Below are positions 5,944 to 14,100 of a stretch of 18,532 nucleotides of DNA, piece by piece; positions within the stretch are counted from its first letter, which is position 1; every line of letters begins with the position of its first letter. Source of the stretch: JBKQHQ01 sp052148715. Lineage in GTDB: Bacteria; Pseudomonadota; Alphaproteobacteria; Rhizobiales; Xanthobacteraceae. The position numbers and the translations under genes were made by a program. Location: contig JBKQHQ010000087.1 in assembly GCA_052148715.1 (NCBI GenBank), positions 1-18,532 of the forward strand. The letters are read 5' to 3'. The notes under the pieces are model-generated. The model was not told the DNA's origin, made no database searches, and saw only the letters and a list, made by a program, of their open reading frames with translations.

Positions 5944-7416
5944 GTGACCGATCAAATCGCCTCTGACGAGATCATGCGCCTGGCTGTTGAAGCCAGCCCG
6001 AGCGGCATGATCATGACCGACGAGCGCGGCACGATCGTGCTGATAAACGCTGAGGCGGAACGGCTGTTTGGTTACGCGCGGGAAGATCTGTACGGACAGT
6101 CCATCGACATTCTGGTTCCGCCACAGATCCGCGCCAGCCATGCCAAGCTTCGCGAGGATTTCTCGGCGCAGCCGCAAGCACGCCCGATGGGCGTCGGTCG
6201 CGATCTCTATGGCGTGCGCAAGGACGGAACCCAGATTCCGGTCGAGATAGGGCTCAATCCAATCCGTACCAAGCGCGGATTGATGATCTTGAGCGCTATC
6301 ACCGACATCACCGAGCGCAAGCTCGCCGATGAGCGGTTTCGGCTCGTCGTTGAAGCCTGCCCGAGCGGCATGATCATGACCGACGCGGGCGGGAAGATCG
6401 TGCTCGTCAATGCCGAGGCCGAGCGGCTGTTCGGTTACGGCCGCGAGGAACTGTACGGCAAGTCGATCGATGTTCTCGTGCCGAAGTCGGTGCGCTTCGC
6501 CCACATGAAGCACCGGGAGGATTTTCTGCGGGCCCCGGAGGCCCGCCGCATGGGTGTCGGTCGCGACCTCTATGGCGTGCGCAAGAACGGGACGCAGATC
6601 CCGGTCGAGATCGGGCTCAATCCGATCAACACCGGCGACGGGCTGATGATACTGAGCGCGATCACGGACATCACCGAGCGCAAGCGGTCCATCCAATCTC
6701 TCGCCGCACGCACCGACGAGTTGCAGCGCTCGAATGCCGATCTGGAGCAGTTCGCATATGTCGCGTCACACGACCTGCAGGAGCCGTTGCGCGTAGTGTC
6801 GATGTACACTGAGCTTCTCGCCGAGCACCTCAACGGGAGCCTGGACGAGAAAGCCAAGAAGTACATGCGCTACTCGGTCGATGGTGCCAGGCACATGCAG
6901 CGCCTCATCAAGGATCTGCTCGCCTATGCTCGCGTCGGCTCGCAGGGAAGCGTGCCAGTGCCGATCAATTCGGATTCCGTAGTCCAGAGCGTGCTCGACA
7001 CTCTGAAGCCGGCGATCGACGAGGCCGGAGCGACCATCGTCTGCGACCCGCTGCCGATCGTGAGCGCGGATACGGCACAACTCGCGCAGGTGTTTCAGAA
7101 CCTGATCGGGAATGCGTTGAAGTTTCGCGGCGAACACGCGCCGCATATTCACATCGGTGCCGAGCATAGTGACGGAAAATGGGTTTTCCGCGTCAAGGAC
7201 AACGGCATCGGTATCGACAAGGAATATTCTGACCGATTGTTTCAAATGTTCCAGCGTCTGCATGAGCGCGGCCGTTATGAGGGTAGCGGCATCGGGCTCG
7301 CCATCGCCAAGAAAATCGTCGAGCGGCATGGCGGGCGCATCTGGTTCGACTCCGAGCCGGAAGACGGAGCCACGTTCTACTTCACAATGCCCGCCATCGA
7401 AGGACAGCCGGAATGA
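5944..7416 (+). CDS. Soluble PAS-PAS sensor histidine kinase (490 aa)
   Basis: Cytoplasmic sensor kinase without membrane segments. Two PAS domains (about 11-126 and 132-247) are 76% identical to each other. They are followed by a short coiled linker, a HisKA domain with the phospho-acceptor His276 in YVASHDLQEPLR, and a HATPase_c domain: N box QVFQNLIGNALKF (Asn386, Asn390), G1 motif KDNGIGID (about 418-425) and G2 motif EGSGIGLAIA (446-455). All catalytic motifs are intact, so it should autophosphorylate. Each PAS has a His and an Arg 20 residues apart (His66/Arg86, His187/Arg207), the spacing of the heme ligand and distal Arg in FixL. The GTG at 5944 is the annotated start; ATG at 5974 is a possible alternative. 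The stop overlaps the next gene by four bases (ATGA), indicating translational coupling to its response regulator. Confidence 0.93.
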   Translation: MTDQIASDEIMRLAVEASPSGMIMTDERGTIVLINAEAERLFGYAREDLYGQSIDILVPPQIRASHAKLREDFSAQPQARPMGVGRDLYGVRKDGTQIPVEIGLNPIRTKRGLMILSAITDITERKLADERFRLVVEACPSGMIMTDAGGKIVLVNAEAERLFGYGREELYGKSIDVLVPKSVRFAHMKHREDFLRAPEARRMGVGRDLYGVRKNGTQIPVEIGLNPINTGDGLMILSAITDITERKRSIQSLAARTDELQRSNADLEQFAYVASHDLQEPLRVVSMYTELLAEHLNGSLDEKAKKYMRYSVDGARHMQRLIKDLLAYARVGSQGSVPVPINSDSVVQSVLDTLKPAIDEAGATIVCDPLPIVSADTAQLAQVFQNLIGNALKFRGEHAPHIHIGAEHSDGKWVFRVKDNGIGIDKEYSDRLFQMFQRLHERGRYEGSGIGLAIAKKIVERHGGRIWFDSEPEDGATFYFTMPAIEGQPE

Positions 7417-7883
7417 CCGACACAATCCATGTTCTGCTCGTCGAGGACAATGAGGCGGACGTCGATCTGACGCGCGCGATGCTCGAATCGGCTAGGTTCG
7501 ATATCAAGTTGTCGGTGGCCAAGGATGGCATCGACGCCATCGACTTTCTCAACGGCGTGGGAAGCTGGTCGGAGCCGGGGCATCCGACGCTTATTGTGCT
7601 CGACCTCAACCTGCCTCGCAAGGATGGCCGCCAGGTGCTCAGCGTCCTCAAGAGCGAGGATCGGTTTCGACGCATTCCGATCGTCGTGCTTTCCTCATCT
7701 GACTCCGAGAAGGATATTACGAACTGTTATCATGTTGGCGCCAACTGCTATCTGGTCAAGCCATCCGACTTGAGCTCTTACCGCGTCCTGCTGCACATGC
7801 TTGAAGAATTCTGGTTGGGCGCGGCAAGCTTGCCACGACGCGAAGGCCACTCGGATGCGACGGGCATAGGCTACGGGCACTAG
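7413..7883 (+). CDS. Single-domain response regulator, Rcp1-like (156 aa)
   Basis: A stand-alone receiver domain with a short C-terminal tail and no output domain. Conserved residues are the acidic pair Glu11/Asp12 (LLVEDNEAD), the phospho-acceptor Asp64 (IVLDLNLPRKDG), a hydroxy residue at Ser94 (VVLSSSD) and Lys116 (CYLVKPSD). The sequence style (VEDNEADVDLT, FLNGVG, LNLPRKDGRQVL) matches the Rcp1 group that usually pairs with phytochrome-like or PAS kinases. Its ATG overlaps the kinase stop at 7413-7416, so the two are almost certainly cognate partners, the kinase passing phosphate to this regulator. Lacking an output domain, it probably signals through protein contact or feeds a phosphorelay. 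No clear terminator follows. Confidence 0.92.
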   Translation: MTDTIHVLLVEDNEADVDLTRAMLESARFDIKLSVAKDGIDAIDFLNGVGSWSEPGHPTLIVLDLNLPRKDGRQVLSVLKSEDRFRRIPIVVLSSSDSEKDITNCYHVGANCYLVKPSDLSSYRVLLHMLEEFWLGAASLPRREGHSDATGIGYGH

Positions 7884-8102
7884 CCCGACCAATTGCACAG
7901 CACATCGCATGGATGCCCTACCGTGAAGCTGCCGTCCGTCCGCCGCCTTGCTCGGCGACGGCATCACGGTCATCGATCGCGCATTGCAAGGACGCACCTC
8001 TGCACCGATTGGACGAGCATCTCCTAAAGCCGCGAGGCCCGGAATAAGTCCCCGGTGACTTTGAGCGCGCGCCTCCGATGGCTACCGAATGCCATTCTTC
8101 CA

Positions 8103-8376
8103 TTAGGCGGCACGGACGGTCGTGAGGAATTTTCTCGACCTCGACCTTCAGGTGATTGCTGTCCTTCGATAGCGATCGCGCCGAGGCGAGCACTTGCGAG
8201 GATCCCGATCCCGTTTCGTTGGCGCCTCGGCTCACGTCGGTGATCTTGTTCGCGACCTGGGTGGTGCCCTTCGCGGCCTCCTGTACGTTGCGGGAAATCT
8301 CTTGCGTGGCGGCTCCTTGCTCCTCGACCGCCGCCGCGATCGCTCCGGCGATCTCGGAGATGCGGCCGATAGTGCT
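8103..8376 (-). pseudogene. Methyl-accepting chemotaxis protein, frameshifted C-terminal relic
   Basis: The frame encodes the very end of an MCP signalling domain: TIGRISEIAGAIAAAVEEQG followed by AATQEISRNVQEAAKGTTQV and SQVLASARSLSKDSNHLKVE. These are typical of alphaproteobacterial receptors. The ligand-binding part, membrane segments and most of the signalling hairpin are missing upstream of about 8376. The reading frame is also shifted near the end: on the minus strand the run AAAA at 8133-8130 contains one A too many. With three A residues the frame would read EKFLTTVRAA and stop at TAA (8105-8103), which is the normal end of this family. It is therefore a relic with two independent lesions. 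Confidence 0.8.
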
Positions 8377-8532
8377 GCCGAGAGGCGCCGCTACCGGAGC
8401 ACCCTCTTGTGCGGGACTTTTAGTCCAAGAAGGTCCCGCAAGACCTGTTTCGTTCCCGTTGCGAGAACAAAAGCCGGACGCCGTCCGATGCAAGAAACCT
8501 GCGTAATATAAAAAGCTTTTGGCTGTTAACGC

Positions 8533-8609
8533 TGGCGACCCCGGGAGGACTCGAACCTCCGACCAACAGCTTAGAAGGCTGCTGCTCTATCCACCTGAGC
8601 TACGGGGCC
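8533..8609 (-). tRNA. tRNA-Arg (anticodon TCT)
   Basis: On the minus strand the gene starts GGCCCCGTAGCTCAGGTGGA and folds as a standard cloverleaf. The acceptor stem pairs GGCCCCG with CGGGGTC (one G-T pair). The D-arm carries GCTC and the anticodon arm has the loop CTTCTAA with anticodon TCT at 8575-8573. The T-arm is GGAGG-TTCGAGT-CCTCC. The discriminator base is G and CCA is encoded at 8535-8533. It reads AGA/AGG arginine codons. It lies just upstream, in minus direction, of the decayed chemotaxis-receptor tail. Confidence 0.97.
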
Positions 8610-8860
8610 AAACGGGTTTGCGCTAAGAGCCTGTCGTCAACCGGACAACGGCTATTTTGCGCGGCTTGTCGCACGCGCCGGTGCGGCCCGCAACCCCGGT
8701 CGGCGACCGCTTTTGCGAACCGGACAAGGCGGCATCCGACTGCCGATTCACATACGCGGAATTGTCCGCCGCCGCCAAACCGGACGAGGAATCGCGTCGG
8801 CGCCAAAGCGTCCCGGCGCTGACTCGATCGCCCTTTGCGCCCAGGGGCAGGAACGCTTGC

Positions 8861-9352
8861 TCACCTCAACTGGTCGGTGACCTTCGCGAGCCCGGCGAGC
8901 ACGCACGGCTCGTCGACGCCGGGTGAGCCGGACAAGCCGACGCCGCCGATGACGTCGTCGCCGACCTTGATTGGCACGCCGCCCGGGATGGCAATGATGC
9001 TCGGCAAGGTCACTTGTTGGCGCACGACCGGATTGTTGTCTTCGAACTTCTTGGCATATTCGGTCGTCGTTTGCCGGAAGCTGCGCGCGGTGTAAGCCTT
9101 GCGGCGCGCATTCTCCATCGTGTGCGGGCTCGCATCGTCGCCGCGCAAAGCAACGATCGTTTCGCCGGCCCGATCCACGACAACGACCGAGACGTTGTAG
9201 CCGCGGCTCTTGCAATTCTCCAGCGCGCCCTCGGCGATGGTCTTGGCGATCGAATAGGATAAGTCCTTACGTAGGAGCAGTTGAGCGCCCGCGGGTGCGG
9301 CGATGGCGCAGATCAGCGCAATGAGGCTGAGGCGGTTGAGGGTTTTGGGCAT
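8861..9352 (-). CDS. Exported GlcG/HbpS-family (DUF336) heme-binding-like protein (163 aa)
   Basis: The precursor has a signal peptide (MPKTLNRLSLIALICAIAAP), with probable cleavage after AGA at residue 23. The mature part matches the GlcG/HbpS family: LSYSIAKTIAEGALENCKSR, the strand VSVVVVDRAGETIVALRGDD, the helix ENARRKAYTARSFRQTT, and the diagnostic AIPGGVPIKVGDDVIGGVGL with SGSPGVDE. Family members include the heme-binding, stress-sensing HbpS and GlcG of unknown function. Start at 9352 is supported by GGGAGGAG about eight bases upstream; extending to 9409 would bury the signal peptide. It is transcribed away from the receiver-EAL gene, with about 280 bases between the two starts. Its ligand here is not known. 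Confidence 0.87.
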   Translation of the reverse strand: MPKTLNRLSLIALICAIAAPAGAQLLLRKDLSYSIAKTIAEGALENCKSRGYNVSVVVVDRAGETIVALRGDDASPHTMENARRKAYTARSFRQTTTEYAKKFEDNNPVVRQQVTLPSIIAIPGGVPIKVGDDVIGGVGLSGSPGVDEPCVLAGLAKVTDQLR

Positions 9353-9535
9353 CGACGCTCCTCCCGTCAGTCGGCGATAAAGAGACAGCATAGGGTATTT
9401 CAATGACACCTTGCCAGTCGCGCCCGTCGGGTCGGCGCGCCGCCGACAGCGGCGAGCCCGACCGCGCCGCAGGAGCCTTTTTTCGCAGGCCGGCGGGGAT
9501 AGGTTAACACGAGTCTAATAATTGCTCGCGATGGT

Positions 9536-9594
9536 AGTAATAGTACAGATCGTACAATTAAAACCTTCTTAGCGCCGATGAATGATCCTCGACC
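9536..9594 (+). promoter_or_regulatory. 59-bp shared upstream element, copy 1
   Basis: This stretch aligns without gaps with 14795-14853, upstream of the second hybrid kinase, at 47 of 59 positions. The longest identical block is TTCTTAGCGCCG, and ATTAAA and GTAATA are also kept. It ends 35 bases before the GTG of the receiver-EAL gene. Conservation in two non-coding leaders suggests a promoter or regulator-binding region. No TTGACA-like or RpoN-like pattern can be recognised in it. Confidence 0.5.
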
Positions 9595-9629
9595 CCACAT
9601 AATACGGGATATTTGGGCGAGGCATCGCT

Positions 9630-10877
9630 GTGATCAAACAAGATGTGCAGTCGGCTTTTGTTCTGGACGACGAGCCGCAGATTGGCACATTCGTCTGCAA
9701 GGTCCTTGGCATGATCGGCATTTCCGCTCGGCAGTTCGTCAATCCCGTTCATTTTTTTACCGAGCTCAAATTATCCGTGCCTGAGCTTGTTGTTCTCGAC
9801 CTGGCGCTTGGCCAGTCCGATGCGGTCGAAATCATCCGCCAGCTCGAAGTGATCAAATTCAAGGGGAGGGTGCTCCTCATGAGCGGCCGCGATCAAGCCA
9901 CGCTGGAGGAGATCGAGCGGATCGGCAGAGCGCACGGGCTCACGATGGTGCCGCCCTTGCGGAAGCCGTTCCGTGCCGCGGACCTCAAGAACGTCTTGCA
10001 GGCGCCCTCGGCGTCGCCGGTCGACGAAGCTTCGGCCGCGGACGCACCCTCGCCGGAGCAAGGCCGCGATCTGAAAGTCGACCTGCAAGAGATGCTGCAA
10101 AATCACTGGTTGGAGTTGTGGTATCAGCCCAAGATCGACTTGACATCGCTCTCCGTCTGCGGCGCCGAGGCGCTGCTCCACGGGCGCCATCCGGCGCACG
10201 GCTTGCTCTTGCCGCGGCAGCTCCTGCCGCCGGCGGGGGATCCACTCTATTGGCCGCTATGGCAATTCGTCATCTCCAGCGCCATCGCGGACTGGGTGCT
10301 GTTTGCCGAACGAGGGATGTCGTCGCGCTTATCGGTCAATATCCCGGCATCGGTTCTCAATGCTCCCGGCTTCGTCACCTTGGTCCGAAAGCTGATGCCG
10401 AAGGATCCTCGGTTTCCGGGTCTCATCATCGAGATCACCGAGGACGAAATCATCCGCGATCCGGAATGGGTCAGGGAGGTCGCGGCCCAGCTCAAGCTCT
10501 GTAACGTTCGCCTCTCAATCGACGATTTCGGCTCCGCCTACGCATCGCTGTCGAGCATCACCGACCTGCTGTTCGCCGAGCTGAAGTTGCACCCCCAATT
10601 CGTCCTGAACTGCTCATCAAATCCGGTCAATCGTGGGGTATGTCAGACAGTGATCGACTTGGCCCATCGCATGCAGGTCACCGTGTGCGCCGCAGGCGTC
10701 GAGGGGGCTGAGGATCTTCGCTGCCTGATGAGTCTCGGCTGCGATATGGCGCAAGGCGTCTTCTTCGCCCGGCCGATGCCGAAAGAGCGGTTTGTGGAAA
10801 CGATGCAGGCGCGGCGCGCCGGTGCCCCGGTGCGCCGCGCGCCGACCGGCACAGCGCAGGTCGCCAAGAACGCGTGA
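9630..10877 (+). CDS. Receiver-EAL response regulator with a degenerate EAL site (415 aa)
   Basis: The N-terminal receiver (about 8-125) keeps Asp13/Asp14, phospho-acceptor Asp57 (LVVLDLALG) and Lys112 (LRKPF). A flexible Ala/Ser/Pro linker (about 125-145) leads to an EAL domain (about 148-390), the family of c-di-GMP phosphodiesterases. Catalytic positions compared with RocR: Glu180 of EALL is present, as are Asn237 (SVNIPAS), Glu268 (IIEIT), Asp298 and Asp299 (IDDFG), Lys319 and Gln375 (AQG). The glutamate of the usual AEGVE motif, however, is Ala355 (CAAGVEG), and the Asp after LK is His321 (LKLHPQF). Spacing matches RocR exactly from Glu268 to Gln375. The enzyme is thus probably impaired or works as a c-di-GMP binding effector. 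GTG start at 9630 is preceded by GCGAGGC. It heads the plus-strand signalling cluster. Confidence 0.92.
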   Translation: MIKQDVQSAFVLDDEPQIGTFVCKVLGMIGISARQFVNPVHFFTELKLSVPELVVLDLALGQSDAVEIIRQLEVIKFKGRVLLMSGRDQATLEEIERIGRAHGLTMVPPLRKPFRAADLKNVLQAPSASPVDEASAADAPSPEQGRDLKVDLQEMLQNHWLELWYQPKIDLTSLSVCGAEALLHGRHPAHGLLLPRQLLPPAGDPLYWPLWQFVISSAIADWVLFAERGMSSRLSVNIPASVLNAPGFVTLVRKLMPKDPRFPGLIIEITEDEIIRDPEWVREVAAQLKLCNVRLSIDDFGSAYASLSSITDLLFAELKLHPQFVLNCSSNPVNRGVCQTVIDLAHRMQVTVCAAGVEGAEDLRCLMSLGCDMAQGVFFARPMPKERFVETMQARRAGAPVRRAPTGTAQVAKNA

Positions 10878-11150
10878 GGATGCGGCGGGTACGCTCAGCA
10901 GGATGGGCGTGGTTTGACCGCGGCGCCACGGACGTTGCGTCGCGCGCGCGGGCCCGGTGAATGCATCTTTGTCCGCTCGCATGCCGGAGCGGCAAAATCG
11001 TTTGCCGGGCCGGCGCAACTCGATAGGTCGGCACTGAGCGCCGCCGGCGGAGATGGTCCCGCACCTGCACTGGCGCTCCGGTTGCCGTTGCCGGCGCGAC
11101 GCAGACCGACAGGCTTGATTGATCGACAGTGGATCTCGCGGAGCGCGCAC

Positions 11151-14100
11151 GTGCTAAGGGGAAGATCGTTCTGGTTGCCCTTCGGCATCGCCGCCCTGTG
11201 CGTTTCCGTGGTGGTGCTGCTTTGGGCGGCGCTGATCTTCCAGTTCCATCGCTCGGAAGACGCCGCGCTCGATCAGGCGCGTAAGGATGCGAAAAACTTG
11301 GCGATGGCCTTCGGCGAGCACGTCGGGCGGACCATCGGCGCCATCGACCAGCTCATCCTCACCATCATCGCCGAGCGGATCAATCACCCGAACAATTACA
11401 GCCTTCCGACTTGGCTCGACAGCTCGCCGCTGCTTAAAGGGATGGCCCTGCAGGTCAGTGTGCTGGGACCGGATGGCGTCGCGAGATCTTCGAATCTCGG
11501 CATCAGCAGTGAGGTTGATATGTCGGATCGACCTCACTTCCGTCATCATCTTGATCCGTCCGCGCCGCAGCCCTACATCAGCGCTCCGGTCATGGGCCGG
11601 ATCTCGCGGAAGTGGTCGATCCAGGTCACCCGACGCATCAACGAGGGCGACGGCAGCTTCGGCGGCGTGGTCGTCGTCTCGGTTGATCCTCTTTATTTTG
11701 TGCGGTTCTATGACAGCGTCGAGCTCGGCACGAGCGGCACGGTGCTGCTGGTTGGAGACGACGGGATCGTGCGTGCGCGCAGGCCCCTCGATGGCCGCGG
11801 ACTCGGACAGGATATCGGCGATGGCGCCTTGCTTGCGCATTCGCGCGACGCCAAAGCAGGGGCGTATCTCGCACCCGGCAAGAGCGACGGCATTGAGCGT
11901 CTCTTCGGCTACATGAGCATCGCCGATTATCCGCTCTTGGTCAGCGTCGGCATCGGGACCAATGATATCCTTGCGTCCGTCCGTCGCGAGCGCCGAATTG
12001 GCCTCGCCTTGGGCGCGGCCCTAACACTGATACTCATAGGGCTCAGCTGGCTGCTCATTCGCGCGACCAATCGCCGCCGGTCGCGTGCCGACGAGCTGAT
12101 CTGGCGACAGAAATTGCAGATGGACGCGGCGCTCAACAACATGTCGCAGGGCCTTGCTCTGTTCGATGGCGCGGCGCGACTCGTTCTCTGCAATCAGCGC
12201 TATATCGAGATGTACGGCCTTCCGCCCGGCGCGGTTAAGCCCGGCTGCACGCTGGCCGATATCTTGGCGCTGCGTCGACAGGCAGGTAATTTTGCGGACG
12301 ATCCGGAGCAGTACTGCGCCGACGTCGTGTTCGTGATAGGCCGTGGAAGGCGGGTCCACCACATTGCCGAGACGGCGGACGGGCGGACTATCCAGATCGT
12401 CAACGATCCGGTTGCGGGCGGTGGTTGGGTCGCGACGCACGAGGACATCACGTCGCGGCAAAACGCGGAGAAGGCCTTGCGCGAGGCGCGCTTGGAAGCG
12501 GAGGCGGCCGAGCAGCACGCGCGATCTGCGCATGCCCGTCTGCTCGACGCCTTCGAGGTGGTGCCCGAGGGCTTGGTGCTGTTCGACGCCGATGACCGCT
12601 ACGTGCTGTGGAATAGACGCTACGCCGAAATGTCAGCGGAAATGGGGGCCGAACCCTCGGCCGGCTTGCGCTTTGAGGACATTTTGCGCTCGAACCTCGC
12701 GCGGGGTCAGTTTGCGGATGCGGTCGGCCGCGAGGAGGAATGGATTGCCGAACGCCTGGCATTACATGGCCGGCCGCAAACCACCCTCGAGCAGCGGCTC
12801 CCCGACGGTCGCTGGGTCAAGATCCACGAGCGGCGTACCGCCGACGGCGGCAGCGTAAAAGTCCGCATCGACATCACCGAATTGAAGCAGCGCGAGGAAT
12901 CGTTCCGGCTGTTGTTCGAAGGCAATCCGCTGCCGATGTGGGTCTACGATCGCGACAGCTTGCGCTTCCTCGACGTCAACGCCGCCGCGATCGTGCATTA
13001 TGGCTACAGCCGCGCCGAGTTCCTGGCGATGACATTGCTCGACATCAGGCCGGCCGAGGATCGTGAACTGGTCCGCGCCTTGGCGGGCACGGGCCAAGGC
13101 GATTATCTCAGCGGCCGAACCTGGCGGCACCTGAAAGCGAGCGGTGAACGCATCGACGCCGCGGTATTCTCCCAGGCCCTGGTCTATCAAGGGGCATCCG
13201 CCTCGCTGGTAGCGATCGTCGATATCACCGAGCGAAAGAGCGTCGAGGATGAGCTTCGTCGCACCCGCGCTTTCCTCCACACGATCCTGGACAACATCCC
13301 GGCGACTGTGCTGGTTAAGAACGCCGGCGACCTGTGCTACGTTCTGGTCAACAAATCCGGTGAGAAATTATTGGGACTGCCGCGGGAGCAAATCCTCGGC
13401 AAGACGGCGCAGGACGTTCTGCCGCCCGACACCGCCGAGGGCGTGGGCCGCGAAGATCAGAAGATCTTGCAAACCCGACGCGCGTTATCGGCCCCCGAGC
13501 AGGTGATCCAGACGTCGGCTGGCTCGCGGATCGTGCGGGCAACCAAGGTTCCCATCCTGGATGACGATGGAGCAACGCAATTCGTGCTCACCGTGATCGA
13601 TGATCTCACCGAGCGCAAGCAGATTGAACGCCAACTCCAACAGGCGCAGAAGATGGAGGCGGTCGGAAACCTCACCGGCGGCCTGGCGCACGACTTCAAC
13701 AACCTGCTGATGATCATCATCGGTAATCTTGATCTGTTGCAGGAGGAAGTGACGGGCAACTCGGCTGCCGCCGAGATGGTGCAAACGACCTTGGATGCAA
13801 GTTTGCGCGGCGCCGAGCTGACGCGCCAGCTACTGGCATTTTCGCGCCGCCAACCGCTGCAGCCGAAAATCGTCGAGCTCGAAGAGCTTGTCGGTGATAC
13901 CGTCCGGCTCCTTACCCGCACGCTTGGCGAAGACATCCGCGTCGAGCTCGACACCGGCAGCGCACTGCCGCCGGTACGGGTCGACGCGGCACAATTGGAG
14001 GCGGCGCTCGTCAACATGGCGATCAACGCGCGGGATGCGATGCCGCGCGGGGGCACGCTGCGCATCGCGATCGAGCCGGCGGCGTTCGGCGCTGAGGATG

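Noticed and set aside
5848..6696. Long minus-strand frame (282 codons) opposite the PAS-PAS part of the kinase
   Set aside because: It mirrors the two PAS repeats on the other strand, has no domain or ribosome site, and the plus-strand kinase explains the sequence.
6766..7425. Long minus-strand frame (219 codons) opposite the kinase core
   Set aside because: Antisense of the conserved HisKA and HATPase motifs; such frames are normal in GC-rich genes.
8639..8785. Three copies of AACCGGAC (8639, 8718, 8778) as a spaced repeat array
   Set aside because: Copies are only 8 bp, separated by unequal distances (79 and 60 bases) with unrelated spacers, so neither a CRISPR array nor a regular iteron set.
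9360..9500. GC-rich potential hairpins between the GlcG-like gene and the receiver-EAL gene, considered as riboswitch or terminator
   Set aside because: Stems such as GTCGGCG/CGCCGAC overlap several alternative pairings and lack a T tract directly after a stem; no known riboswitch pattern recognised.
11154..11840. Minus-strand frame of 228 codons opposite the CACHE part of the first hybrid kinase
   Set aside because: Charged, repetitive translation without a recognisable domain; the plus strand encodes a coherent sensor domain.
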